From NCBI GenBank assembly GCA_021741075.1, contig JAIOYO010000016.1, positions 1 through 64,000 on the forward strand: DNA of 64,000 nucleotides, in the 5' to 3' direction. The first letter of the stretch is position 1; every line of letters begins with the position of its first letter. Under the pieces are notes generated by a model. It did not search any database and had not been told where the DNA came from. It worked only from the letters and a program-made list of their open reading frames with translations. Source of the stretch: Flavobacteriales bacterium. GTDB lineage: Bacteria; Bacteroidota; Bacteroidia; UBA10329. Of the stretch, positions 36,264 through 45,510 are shown piece by piece. The position numbers were made by a program, and so were the translations under genes.

Positions 36264-36980
36264 ATGAGTGTTGTGAAAACCGTTGACATTATTATTCCTT
36301 GTTTCAATCCGCGAAACGGGTGGGAACAGGTTCTTTCGGAAAGTATTCTGAAGGTAAAAAGTAGGCTCCCGGCAGGTGCGTTGGGTTCGGTGATTGTGGT
36401 AAATGATGGTTCGATGAGCGGTGTTTCGGACAAAATTGTGGCGAAACTGACCACAGAAACGCCTGAGATCAAAGTGATTGAGTACCCGAAAAACATGGGC
36501 AAGGGCTATGCGGTTAGAAAGGGTATTGGATTGAGCGAGGCCGAACTGCAGATTTATACGGATGTGGATGTGCCGTACGTGGAGGAGTCGATGATTCGGT
36601 TCTATGAAGTGCTGGCACAGGGCGAGTGCGATGTGGTGGTGGCGAGCCGTGGCGACTCGTATTATGACTCGCTTTCTGGCTTTCGTAGAATATTATCGAA
36701 ATCGCTGCGTTGGCTGAACGGTTTGCTTTTTGGACTGAAAATAAAGGACACGCAGGGCGGTTTGAAGGGAATGAATACTGCTGGTCGCAAGGTGTTCCTG
36801 CAAACGCAGGTGAACCGCTACCTGTTTGATTTGGAATTTATTCAGAAAGCTTCGAAAGCGGGTTTGCAGATGATGGCCATTGATGTGCAACTGAAACCCG
36901 ACATCATTCTACCATCGCCAAGCGTTACGGTGCTGCTGAAAGAATTGCATAATTTCATTCGACTTCTCATTTGGCGATAG
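36264..36980 (+). CDS. Family 2 glycosyltransferase (DPM/polyprenyl-phosphate type)
   Basis: 238 residues of a GT-A fold enzyme. The motifs are DIIIPCFNPRNGWEQVL, VIVVNDGS, NMGKGYAVRKG, the DxD-containing YTDVDVPY, and a C-terminal DTQGGLKGMN segment typical of dolichol/polyprenyl-phosphate sugar transferases. It probably transfers a sugar from a nucleotide donor to a lipid carrier at the inner membrane. It has at most a weak hydrophobic C-terminus. It is followed directly by a polytopic membrane protein (TAGTG overlap), a common arrangement for lipid-linked sugar donors. Confidence 0.88.
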   Translation: MSVVKTVDIIIPCFNPRNGWEQVLSESILKVKSRLPAGALGSVIVVNDGSMSGVSDKIVAKLTTETPEIKVIEYPKNMGKGYAVRKGIGLSEAELQIYTDVDVPYVEESMIRFYEVLAQGECDVVVASRGDSYYDSLSGFRRILSKSLRWLNGLLFGLKIKDTQGGLKGMNTAGRKVFLQTQVNRYLFDLEFIQKASKAGLQMMAIDVQLKPDIILPSPSVTVLLKELHNFIRLLIWR

Positions 36981-39220
36981 TGCGTTTCGACAAACACGTT
37001 TTCCTTTCTGCGCTTACGGTGGTCTTGCTGGCCGTTCTGGTCTGTTTCCGCTTTTTTGGTGATGTGATGCTTCACCCGGGTGAGTTCCTTTTCGGGGATG
37101 AAGGCGATGGCCTGAAGAATTATTTCGCGGTGGCGTATCAGGTGATACATGGCGAAGGAATGTGGTTCAATGGGATGCTTTATCCCTATGGCGACCATCT
37201 GATTTTTGCCGATGGTCAGCCGCTTTTGACCAAGGTTCTCTCATGGTTTGTAGGTGCTGATGTGAACAACGGCACGCAGATCATTGCCATCATGAACCTG
37301 CTAATGATTGGCAGTTTGGTGTTCACGGCTTGGTGTATTCATCGGTTGCTGACGTGGAACTTCGTAAACCCTTGGTTTGCGGTTCCATTTTCGCTGACCA
37401 TTGCGTTTCTGAGTCCGCAGGTGGCGCGCTTCATTGGCCATTATGCTTTGGGCTACACCTTTTTTGTGCCGATGGCGTGGTTGCTGATTGCAGGATTCGC
37501 TCGGACAAATTGGCCGTGGATCCTTGCATTGGTCACCTCATTCATCGTATTGCTTTTCGGCTTCCTTCACCCTTACTACCTTTTCATTTTTGTGATTTTC
37601 CTTGGCGCGATGGTTGGCTGGGAACTGCTCATCAAGAAGTTCCGCGTTAAGGAAGTTGAGCACTTGGCGGCACGTGCTTTTGCGCTGATTGTTCCGCTGG
37701 TGCTGTTCATTGCGTATCAGAAAGGAGTTGACCCGATCACAGACCGCCCGACCAATCCAACGGGCATCTTCAGTTACATGTCCACCTTTCAGAGTGTGTT
37801 CGTTCCTGTGGTGGATCCGTTCCGAAGTCTATTCAATTCCTACTTCTTCCGCATTTTCATTCCCGGCAATTGGGAAGGGCACGCCTACATCGGGATGGTG
37901 GCTTCGTTTACGGCATTTGCTTCTGCATTTGCGTTGGTGAGACGTTCCGCAACACGCAAGTGGAAAGTGCTTACGCATCCTGTTTTACCGCAACCGTTGA
38001 AAGCGGCTTTCATCCCTGCCATCATTACCTTGCTGTTTGCCATGGGTGTGTTCCATTTGCTGGGGCTCCATTGGCTTTCGGATTTCATTGCGCCCCTCAA
38101 ACAATTCCGATCTCTCGGTAGGGTGGCGTGGATCTTCTACTACGTTTTCTCCATTTGGACGGTCTATCACCTCTATGTGTTGTTCCGCCATTTCCGATCG
38201 GTGGGCAAGGGCAAATACAGCTACCACGTTTCGCTTATTATCGGGGTTTGCGCTTTTCTGTGGATGCTGGACGCCATCGTGAACATCAAGTTCCACAAGG
38301 CGGAAATGATGAACCGCAATGCCAAGGAGGCGTTTTCGGACCATTACGTTTCGCAATGGAAGGCGGCAGGTGTTGCCGTGGAAGACCATCAGGCCATCAT
38401 TCCTTTGCCGTTCATGCTGGTGGGTTCGGAGAAGATCGGATTGGAAAGCGGTCCCGTGAGCCTGCTTCATGCCATGAAAGGTTCCTTCTCTTCGGGACTG
38501 CCCATTATCGGTGGAACCATGTCGCGGACATCTTTGCAGGTAACGGAAAGGTCTGCGCAACTCGTCAGCCATCCTGCTTTCCCACGACCGATACTCGATG
38601 ATCTGAAACAGGACAAGAAGCTGCTCTTGCTCTGCTCCAACGAAGTACTTTCTGAAGAAGAACAACGACTCATTTCCAACGCGGAGTTGGTTTTTGAGGC
38701 GGAAGGCTATAAACTGTATTCGACAAGTATTTCGAAGCTCAAAGCGCTCTACGAACCGTTCCGTTCCATAGCGGATTCTGTTGCTTTTGCTGCCAGCGGA
38801 TTGTTCCAAACTCCATCCGAATCCAGCCCGAGCGATGCCCTGCTTTGGGGCGAGAAGAGCTTTGCTGTGAGCAAACCAGATCACATTCTGGATACTGTTT
38901 TCGCGGATTCGGAGGAGCGCATCTTGAGCTACTGGGTACTGCTCGACCCAGATGCAGAGCTTATTCCCACCCGCGCCTACGCCATTGAGGGCGAACGTGT
39001 GTTTAGCGGTGGAATGGGTAAGAATGCCAATCTCTTGGATGGCTGGCTGTTCATGTCCGACCACATACAAGCGCAGGCAGGCAAGCGCCACGAATACCAA
39101 ATCAATAGTCGCGCAGGTGTGGTGAGTCGCATTCAATTGCGGAAGGCCAATGAAGAGATTATTCACCGCGAGGGCGAGCAGGTTTTCTTGAACAATATTC
39201 CGATCAATAAACATGACTGA
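36980..39220 (+). CDS. Large polytopic membrane protein, GT-C-like
   Basis: 746 residues from the GTG overlapping the previous stop (TAGTG); an in-frame TTG at 36971 is an alternative. About ten to twelve hydrophobic helices fill residues roughly 8-460, followed by a soluble domain of about 290 residues. The first loop has FLFGDEGDGLKNYFAVAYQ, an acidic pair near the start as in GT-C glycosyltransferases. I do not recognise a precise family. The coupling to the lipid-sugar glycosyltransferase upstream suggests a role in transferring or exporting glycans, which is inference. Base composition is locally GC-rich compared with neighbours. Confidence 0.65.
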   Translation: MRFDKHVFLSALTVVLLAVLVCFRFFGDVMLHPGEFLFGDEGDGLKNYFAVAYQVIHGEGMWFNGMLYPYGDHLIFADGQPLLTKVLSWFVGADVNNGTQIIAIMNLLMIGSLVFTAWCIHRLLTWNFVNPWFAVPFSLTIAFLSPQVARFIGHYALGYTFFVPMAWLLIAGFARTNWPWILALVTSFIVLLFGFLHPYYLFIFVIFLGAMVGWELLIKKFRVKEVEHLAARAFALIVPLVLFIAYQKGVDPITDRPTNPTGIFSYMSTFQSVFVPVVDPFRSLFNSYFFRIFIPGNWEGHAYIGMVASFTAFASAFALVRRSATRKWKVLTHPVLPQPLKAAFIPAIITLLFAMGVFHLLGLHWLSDFIAPLKQFRSLGRVAWIFYYVFSIWTVYHLYVLFRHFRSVGKGKYSYHVSLIIGVCAFLWMLDAIVNIKFHKAEMMNRNAKEAFSDHYVSQWKAAGVAVEDHQAIIPLPFMLVGSEKIGLESGPVSLLHAMKGSFSSGLPIIGGTMSRTSLQVTERSAQLVSHPAFPRPILDDLKQDKKLLLLCSNEVLSEEEQRLISNAELVFEAEGYKLYSTSISKLKALYEPFRSIADSVAFAASGLFQTPSESSPSDALLWGEKSFAVSKPDHILDTVFADSEERILSYWVLLDPDAELIPTRAYAIEGERVFSGGMGKNANLLDGWLFMSDHIQAQAGKRHEYQINSRAGVVSRIQLRKANEEIIHREGEQVFLNNIPINKHD

Positions 39221-39274
39221 GTTAGAGCTATCGAATCTGATCTTAAGGCAGCGTGCTGTTCCTTCTTCCGATCG

Positions 39275-39292
39275 TTTCCTGTTAACAGGAAA
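39275..39292. repeat. Perfect 18-bp palindrome
   Basis: TTTCCTGTTAACAGGAAA lies 55 bases after the stop of the large membrane protein gene. It could be a weak terminator hairpin or a protein-binding site. No T-run follows. Confidence 0.5.
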
Positions 39293-39297
39293 TGTTT

Positions 39298-39389
39298 TAG
39301 CCACAGAAACACAGATTTTCACAGAATAAAGGAAGATGAACTCAATTTTCCGTGAAAACTTCTGTGGCCTCTGTGTTTCTGTGGCTATT
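39298..39389. repeat. CACAG-rich inverted repeat, copy 1
   Basis: TAGCCACAGAAACACAG at 39298-39314 is the exact complement of 39371-39387. The right half (39351-39389) is 33/39 identical by eye to 43494-43532. It lies between two membrane-protein genes. Confidence 0.75.
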
Positions 39390-39418
39390 TTATGTGAAAC
39401 CAAAACCCGATTGTACCA

Positions 39419-40699
39419 ATGAGTGAATTGTTCAGTCGCGGGTGGCTCAAATGGCTGTTGGTGCTCATTGCCTGCATTTTTGTGACCAACTATTTCCACT
39501 CGGGAAAGAAGATTAATGGCGTTATCTGGTCCGATCAGGAAGGCTACTACATCTACCTACCCGCGGTTTTCATCAATGGTGGTTTTGAAAACCTTCCCTT
39601 CATCAACGGCTGTGGGATTTACGAAAGCCCGAACGGTCCGCGCACTTTTACCAAATACACCTATGGCGTTGCCCTCTTGGAAAGCCCTTTCTTTTTGGTG
39701 GCACATGCTGCTGCTCCGCTCTTCGGTTTTGAGCGCGATGGGCGTTCCCTGCCTTACATCTGGGCCATCCTTTTGGCGGCCATCTGTTACATGCTAATCG
39801 GGCTTTCCTTGCTCTCCAAACTGTTGCGCGAACTCACATTCGGCAGCACCATCCCGTGGCTCATTCCGCTCGGGATTCTGCTCGGCACCAACCTGTTCTA
39901 CTACACCTTTCGCGAAGCGGGCATGTCGCATGTCTATTCCTTCTTCCTCCTTTCGTTGCTGCTCTATGCTTCGCACAGAAGGTGGCTGTCGCGGAGTTGG
40001 AAATGGGACCTGCTCAGCGCCATTCCATTGGCATTGATTATCCTCATCCGCCCCACCAATGCCATCGCCATACTTATTCCATTGCTGTGGGGCGCTGGTT
40101 TTTCGGAGCTACCGAAACGGATTCGAGAGTCCGTCACCGACTTCCGCTGGCTGCTGCTCTTTTCCGCTGCGCTGATTATCCTCTTTCTACCGCAACTCTT
40201 CTACTGGAAATCCATCACCGGGAATTATATCTACTATTCGTATGGCGATGAGGGCTTCATCTATTGGAACCGCCCGAAGATCATTCAGGTGCTGCTCAGT
40301 CCGCAGAACGGTTGGCTCATTTATTCTCCTTTGGCGATGATGGGCCTTGCGGGAATTGGGGTGATGATGAAGGAAAAAGTGAGCGGCTGGCTGCTTCCAG
40401 TAGTGCTGCTTTCATTGGCCACCTACGTTTTTGGAAGTTGGTGGGCGTGGTGGTTCGGTGGGGCGTACGGCCACCGCTGCTTTGTAGATTTCCTTCCGTT
40501 GCTTGCCGTTCCTGCTGCTATCGCATACCTGAAGATCAGAGCATCCCATCTATGGCTCCGATTTGCGGTGGCTGCCTTTGCCCTCCTTGCCATTTTCGTG
40601 AACATTAGAATGTCTGATTTCTACCACGGCATGTGGGACGGCCCGAACTGGGGTTGGGCGGATTATCTGGAGAAATTGGCGAGTGCTTTTTATCTCTGA
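39419..40699 (+). CDS. Polytopic membrane protein, GT39/PMT-like
   Basis: 426 residues with about ten hydrophobic helices. The first periplasmic loop (WSDQEGYYIYLPAVF) has an acidic residue pair after helix 1, as in GT-C fold protein and lipid glycosyltransferases. FREAGMSHVYSF, a helix-rich core and WWAWWFGGAYGHRCFVDFLP follow. The family name is not certain. It is probably an inner-membrane transferase using a polyprenyl-phosphate sugar, possibly the one made by the gene at 36264. Transmembrane topology alone supports other transporters too. Confidence 0.65.
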   Translation: MSELFSRGWLKWLLVLIACIFVTNYFHSGKKINGVIWSDQEGYYIYLPAVFINGGFENLPFINGCGIYESPNGPRTFTKYTYGVALLESPFFLVAHAAAPLFGFERDGRSLPYIWAILLAAICYMLIGLSLLSKLLRELTFGSTIPWLIPLGILLGTNLFYYTFREAGMSHVYSFFLLSLLLYASHRRWLSRSWKWDLLSAIPLALIILIRPTNAIAILIPLLWGAGFSELPKRIRESVTDFRWLLLFSAALIILFLPQLFYWKSITGNYIYYSYGDEGFIYWNRPKIIQVLLSPQNGWLIYSPLAMMGLAGIGVMMKEKVSGWLLPVVLLSLATYVFGSWWAWWFGGAYGHRCFVDFLPLLAVPAAIAYLKIRASHLWLRFAVAAFALLAIFVNIRMSDFYHGMWDGPNWGWADYLEKLASAFYL

Positions 40700-41075
40700 A
40701 GGATACGCTTTTGCCGTTTAATGCTGACACAGTTGGTTGAACAGACGCAACCGTATATAACGGTCTTAAAAATAACGGTGTCTGTTGCGCTCAGTTTAGG
40801 AATGGTCAAGGCATTCATGCTGTCAGTCCAGCAGTACCCAAGCCTTTTCGCTTTTAAAACATCCAACTGCATGTGGCCAAGCTTGTTCCTTTTCTTGAGG
40901 TGTGCTTTGGGGGCTTCATTCCCGCAAAAATCTGCCTTTAATAACCTTTCTAAGCCTCCGTGCGCTTGTAAGCCGTTGGTAGCCAACATATCAAAGGGAA
41001 ATGCAGCTTCCCTTGCTGGCGCATTGCCTCCTTGGCTTTTATCCTCATTCTGACAAAACCGCGTTCATATCCTTC
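40700..41075. other. 376-base gap without a confident gene
   Basis: Two overlapping opposite-strand open frames exist here: 110 codons at 40721-41053 on plus and 99 codons at 40690-40989 on minus. Neither has a promoter, signal or known motif. The minus frame has a protein-like Lys/Arg distribution but overlaps the previous gene's end. An imperfect inverted repeat lies at 40740-40786 (AACAGA and ACCGT with their complements). I leave it unassigned; it may be a decayed gene. Confidence 0.5.
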
Positions 41076-41083
41076 TACCTTTG
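41076..41083 (+). promoter_or_regulatory. -7 promoter element of the TonB-dependent receptor gene
   Basis: TACCTTTG, an exact TAnnTTTG match, 17 bases before the ATG at 41101. It excludes an upstream in-frame start at 41032. Confidence 0.6.
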
Positions 41084-41100
41084 CCGCCTCATTGCTTCGT

Positions 41101-43422
41101 ATGAAAAGGATACTTACCAGTTCTATTACCATCTGCCTGTTGTTTTTAAGCGTTATGGCAAACGCACAGCAAACCGGAAAAATTAAAGGTTTTGTTTACG
41201 ATAAGGAGAATGGTGAGCCCGTTTTGTTTACCAACGTTATAGTAAAAGGAACCACCCTTGGCGCTGCCACCGATGTAAACGGATACTATACCATTACCAA
41301 CGTGCCGGTAGGAGAACAAACCGTGCAAATTACCTACCTCGGCTACGATACCTTAACCTCAACCATAACGGTAGATGATGACCGCATTGCTTCGCTTAAC
41401 CTCTATTTGGTAAAATCTTCGGTAAAACTAAACGAGGTGCAAATTAGTGCCGATAGGCAAGAGGCGCTTACCGAGGTGCGAACTTCCGTTACCAAGCTTA
41501 CGCCAAAGGAGATGAAACAGATTCCTACCGTAAGTGGCGAGTCCGATTTGGCGCAGGTGCTGCAAGTGCAGCCAGGTATTGTTTTTACTGGCGACCAAGG
41601 TGGGCAATTGTACATCCGCGGAGGTTCGCCCATTCAGAATAAGGTTTTGTTGGATGGAATGATTGTGTACAATCCCTTTCACAGTATTGGGTTCTTCTCC
41701 GTATTTGAAACAGACATCATCAAAACTGCCGATATCTACACGGGCGGTTACAATGCCGAGTTTGGCGATAGGGTTTCTTCCATTATGGACATTAAAACCC
41801 GCGATGGAAACCGCAAGAAATTTGCAGGTAAACTTTCCTTTAATCCATTTGGTGCCAACCTATTGCTCGAAGGCCCCATCATTAAAATGAAAGAAGACCG
41901 AGGCGGTTCGCTTACCTACCTTGTTTCGGGAAAGACATCGTATTTAAAATATACGTCTAAGGTGCTTTATCCGTATGTAAATGACGGACAAGGATTGCCA
42001 TTCAACTTTACAGACATTTTTGCCAAAATGACTTACAGCGCCAATTCGGGTAGTAAGATCAATCTCTTTGGCTTTAGCTTCAACGATCAGGTAACCTATC
42101 AGTCTATCAATAACTACAAGTGGAATTCCTTCGGAGTGGGAACAAACGTGCTTATCGTTCCTTCGGGTTCGCAGGTGCTGTTGGAGCCATTCTTCAATTA
42201 TTCGAGCTACCGTATCGAACTCACGGGCGGAGGTTCGGAAGATACACGCTTCAGCCAAATAGGAGGCTTTAATGGAGGGATGAACTTTACCTACTATTTT
42301 GGCAAGAGCGAGTTAAAGTTTGGCCCCTTTCTTCAGGGTTTTCAAACCCGATACGAGTTCACCAATTCGGTTGGGCAGCAGATAGGAAACGATGAGACCC
42401 AAAACACCACCGACTTTGGGGTTTATGCCAAGTTTAAGTGGAGCTGGAGAGATAAGATTGTGATTGAACCGAGTTTCCGTGTTCATTATTACGCATCGTT
42501 GGGCGTGGCCTCGCCCGAACCGCGTTTGGGCGCCAAATGGAACATTACAAAATGGCTACGCATGAAGTATGCCTTTGGTCTTTTTGCACAGAATATGATT
42601 AGTGCCAACTCCGACCGAGATGTGGTAAACCTTTTTTACGGATTCCTTACAGCCCCAGAAAACCTACCAAAAACGTTTGATGGCAAGGAAATCAAAAATC
42701 CTCTCGATCGTGCCATGCACAACATCGTTGGTTTTGAGTTTGACCTAGGCAAGCGTATATCGGTAAATGTGGAGGGATACATGAAGCATTTCCTTCAACT
42801 AAGCAACGTAAACCGAAACAAGCTATTTGCCGACAATGCCGAAAACACGGAGGTGCCAGATGGGCTTAAAAAAGACTTCATTATTGAAACCGGAAAAGCA
42901 ATGGGGCTCGATTTTGTGGTGAAATATGCTTACAAGCGATTGTATATGTGGGCCGTTTATTCCTTAAGTAAGGTAGATAGGTATGACGGAATAACTACCT
43001 ATTTCCCGTTTTTCGATAGAAGACACAACGTAAACCTAGTGGCCGCATACACCTTCGGAAAAAACCTCAATTGGGAGGCAAGCGTGCGCTGGAATCTTGG
43101 TTCTGGTTTCCCATTTACGCAAACCGCTGGTTTCTACGAAAACTTGGTGTTTGATGGCGGCATCAATACCGATTACACCACGCAGAATGGAACACTTGGT
43201 GTTGAATATGGCGAGTTAAACAAAGGCCGTTTGCCTTATTACCATCGACTAGACCTTTCGGTTAAACGTTCGTTCGAACTAGGACCAACCACCTTAGATG
43301 CCGTTATCGGTATCACCAATGTTTACAACCGCGAGAACATCTTCTACATCGATCGCGTGCGTTACGAGCGTGTCAATCAACTTCCAATTCTTCCAAGTCT
43401 TGGGCTAAGCTGGCAGTTCTGA
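41101..43422 (+). CDS. TonB-dependent receptor with carboxypeptidase-regulatory-like domain
   Basis: 773 residues from the ATG at 41101. Signal peptide 1-23 (ends ANAQ), a CarboxypepD-regulatory-like Ig domain about 25-110 (GFVYDKENGEPVLFTNVIVKG), a plug domain about 125-240 (VQPGIVFTGDQGGQLYIRGG, VLLDGMIVYNPFHS), and a beta-barrel to the C-terminal SWQF. It is an outer-membrane importer energised by TonB-ExbBD. The substrate is unknown; no SusD partner follows, so a polysaccharide system of the Sus type is unlikely. It is a single gene with its own promoter, and repeats lie downstream. Confidence 0.9.
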   Translation: MKRILTSSITICLLFLSVMANAQQTGKIKGFVYDKENGEPVLFTNVIVKGTTLGAATDVNGYYTITNVPVGEQTVQITYLGYDTLTSTITVDDDRIASLNLYLVKSSVKLNEVQISADRQEALTEVRTSVTKLTPKEMKQIPTVSGESDLAQVLQVQPGIVFTGDQGGQLYIRGGSPIQNKVLLDGMIVYNPFHSIGFFSVFETDIIKTADIYTGGYNAEFGDRVSSIMDIKTRDGNRKKFAGKLSFNPFGANLLLEGPIIKMKEDRGGSLTYLVSGKTSYLKYTSKVLYPYVNDGQGLPFNFTDIFAKMTYSANSGSKINLFGFSFNDQVTYQSINNYKWNSFGVGTNVLIVPSGSQVLLEPFFNYSSYRIELTGGGSEDTRFSQIGGFNGGMNFTYYFGKSELKFGPFLQGFQTRYEFTNSVGQQIGNDETQNTTDFGVYAKFKWSWRDKIVIEPSFRVHYYASLGVASPEPRLGAKWNITKWLRMKYAFGLFAQNMISANSDRDVVNLFYGFLTAPENLPKTFDGKEIKNPLDRAMHNIVGFEFDLGKRISVNVEGYMKHFLQLSNVNRNKLFADNAENTEVPDGLKKDFIIETGKAMGLDFVVKYAYKRLYMWAVYSLSKVDRYDGITTYFPFFDRRHNVNLVAAYTFGKNLNWEASVRWNLGSGFPFTQTAGFYENLVFDGGINTDYTTQNGTLGVEYGELNKGRLPYYHRLDLSVKRSFELGPTTLDAVIGITNVYNRENIFYIDRVRYERVNQLPILPSLGLSWQF

Positions 43423-43493
43423 TTTTGACTGGTAATAACCACAACTTATCCCACAACGCGAGAGAAAATGGTACAGAAGTATTTCATTTTCTC

Positions 43494-43632
43494 TGTGAAA
43501 ACCTCTGTGCATTCTGTGTCTCTGTGGCTATTGCACGGTCATCGTGCATCCTGAAAGAGTATCATATTGATTTTTCACAGATAAATGTTCAATCCGAGTA
43601 ATCAGAGAAAATCCGTGCATCTGTGGTAAAAA
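43494..43632. repeat. CACAG-rich repeat, copy 2 (compound)
   Basis: The left part (43494-43532) matches the right half of copy 1 at 39351-39389. A second part, about 43571-43632, carries TTTTTCACAGAT and, further on, GTGCATCTGTGG, which are partly complementary. It fills most of the gap between the TonB receptor and the O-methyltransferase gene. Confidence 0.6.
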
Positions 43633-43671
43633 ACATGTCCCGACCAGTTGAGTTAAACCCAAAATAGCATC

Positions 43672-44316
43672 ATGGATTTCATTGCAAAGGAAATAGAAGA
43701 ATACGCGGAGCAATTTACCCGCGAAGAAGGCGAAGTGCTAGCCGCGCTTAACCGCGAAACCTATGCGAAGATGATGACTCCGCGCATGCTTTCGGGGCAT
43801 ATGCAAGGGCAAGTGTTGCGCATGTTCTCGCAGATGATAAAGCCTGCGAATATTCTGGAAATTGGTACCTACACCGGTTACTCTGCCCTCTGTATGGTAG
43901 ATGGATTGCAGCAAGGTGGCAAACTCATTACCATTGATGTGAATGCAGAATTGCAGGACATCATTTCGCGTTACTTCCAAAAGGCCGCAAAGGCCGATGT
44001 GATTGATTCTCGGATTGGTAATGCCTTAGAAATCATTCCAACACTAAACTTGAACTTCGATCTTGTCTTCATTGATGCCGATAAAGAGAACTACTCCAAT
44101 TACTTCGACCTCGTGTTCGATAAGTTGAACGTGGGCGGCTACATTATTGCCGATAATGTGCTTTGGAGCGGAAAAGTTTTGGAGGATGATGCTAACCTAG
44201 ATAAGGACACCATCGCCCTAAAAGAGTACGCCAAGAAAGTAAAGGCCGACCCACGCGTTGAGAACGTGATGATGCCCATTCGCGATGGTTTGCTCATCGC
44301 CAGAAAATTGGCTTAA
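43672..44316 (+). CDS. Class I SAM-dependent O-methyltransferase
   Basis: 214 residues of the catechol/caffeoyl-CoA O-methyltransferase type. SAM-binding motif I is EIGTYTGYSALCM, followed by LITIDVNAEL, the metal-binding VFIDADKENYSNYF and IIADNVLWSGKV. Members methylate a hydroxyl on small aromatic or other acceptors; the substrate is unknown. It stands in front of two glycosyltransferase genes but with a gap of 78 bases to the next. Confidence 0.92.
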   Translation: MDFIAKEIEEYAEQFTREEGEVLAALNRETYAKMMTPRMLSGHMQGQVLRMFSQMIKPANILEIGTYTGYSALCMVDGLQQGGKLITIDVNAELQDIISRYFQKAAKADVIDSRIGNALEIIPTLNLNFDLVFIDADKENYSNYFDLVFDKLNVGGYIIADNVLWSGKVLEDDANLDKDTIALKEYAKKVKADPRVENVMMPIRDGLLIARKLA

Positions 44317-44394
44317 TTTGGCCTTCACATTCCCTTAACACATCGGCCAATCGATACACTTTTCCTATTCTAATTCTGGATTAAGAGCAACGGA

Positions 44395-45510
44395 TTGAAA
44401 AGGGCCATCGTGTCAGTCATCAACGACCTTAGTACCGACCAGCGCGTGCACAAGCACTGCCTCATGTTGGTGCAAAAAGGCTATGATGTTCTCCTCATTG
44501 GAAGAGAAACGTCTAGCAGCATTCCGCTGGAAAATAGAATCTATTCTGTCTACAGAATGAAGCTGCCGTTTGAGAAAGGGCCGCTTTTTTACGCCACGTA
44601 TAACCTCGGTCTGTTTTATCATCTCTTGTTGCGTAAGGCCGATTTGCTCTTCTCTAACGACTTGGATACGCTGCTTCCCAATTTCCTAGTCAGCAAGTTG
44701 CGTGGCAAGAAACTCATTTATGATAGTCACGAGTTTTTTACTGAAGTACCAGAACTAACTAGCCGACCTAAGGTTCAACATGTATGGAAAGCGATAGAGA
44801 ATCTGCTTCTACCAAAAGTTAAATATGCACTAACTGTCAATCGCTCTATTGCCGATTTGTATAAAGAGAAGAACGGAATTGAGATGCAAGTGCTGCGCAA
44901 CATTCCTCGATTGGTAGCTTTGGCAAATCAACCAACGAAAGAGGAGTTGGGTTTGCCAAGGGATAAAAAACTCATCATCCTGCAAGGCTCTGGCATCAAC
45001 ATGCACCGCGGAGCAGAAGAGTCGGTAGAAGCAATGCGTTATATCGATGATGCGGTGCTGCTAATTCTTGGTTCGGGAGATGTGATTCCAGATTTGAAGA
45101 ACATCGTTAAGCAGCACAGCTTAGCGCATCGAGTCATCTTTAAAGGAAGAATGCCCTACGAACAGATGATGGCGCACACGCATTTGTCCGACCTCGGGCT
45201 TTCGTTAGATAAATGCACGAATATGAATTATCGGTTCAGTCTTCCAAATAAATTGTTCGATTACATTCATGCAGGCATTCCTGTTCTCGGTTCCGATCTG
45301 GTGGAGGTAAAACGAATTATAGAAGATTACAGAGTAGGGGAGATTGCCCATTCCTTTGAACCTGAAAAACTCGCGGCTCAGATGCGAGAAATGCTATCAT
45401 CTCCCAAAGTAGCTGAGTGGAAACGAAACGCGCAACAAGCACGAGTTGAATTGAACTGGGAAAAAGAGACAGAAGTATTATCTCAAATGATAGATGACAT
45501 CAATGGATAA
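44395..45510 (+). CDS. Family 4 glycosyltransferase
   Basis: 371 residues of a GT-B enzyme. The TTG start at 44395 (KRAIVSVINDLSTDQRV) gives the expected first strand. The N-terminal domain has KLIYDSHEFFTEVPEL, and the C-terminal donor domain carries GSGDVIPDLKNIV, the KGRMPYEQMM stretch and the family phrase LPNKLFDYIHAGIPVLGSDL. It probably adds a sugar during cell-envelope glycan synthesis. It overlaps the next gene by 8-17 bases, so the two are probably coupled. Confidence 0.88.
   Translation: MKRAIVSVINDLSTDQRVHKHCLMLVQKGYDVLLIGRETSSSIPLENRIYSVYRMKLPFEKGPLFYATYNLGLFYHLLLRKADLLFSNDLDTLLPNFLVSKLRGKKLIYDSHEFFTEVPELTSRPKVQHVWKAIENLLLPKVKYALTVNRSIADLYKEKNGIEMQVLRNIPRLVALANQPTKEELGLPRDKKLIILQGSGINMHRGAEESVEAMRYIDDAVLLILGSGDVIPDLKNIVKQHSLAHRVIFKGRMPYEQMMAHTHLSDLGLSLDKCTNMNYRFSLPNKLFDYIHAGIPVLGSDLVEVKRIIEDYRVGEIAHSFEPEKLAAQMREMLSSPKVAEWKRNAQQARVELNWEKETEVLSQMIDDING

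Noticed and set aside
37985..39499. A 504-codon open frame on the minus strand
   Set aside because: It lies antisense to the large polytopic membrane protein and partly to the CACAG repeat. It has no signal, motif or promoter, and the plus-strand frame has clear helices. The GC-rich base composition explains the long shadow.
40690..40989. A 99-codon minus-strand frame in the gap after the GT39-like gene
   Set aside because: It overlaps the end of a well-supported gene on the other strand and shows no known motif. It is mentioned only within the gap entry.
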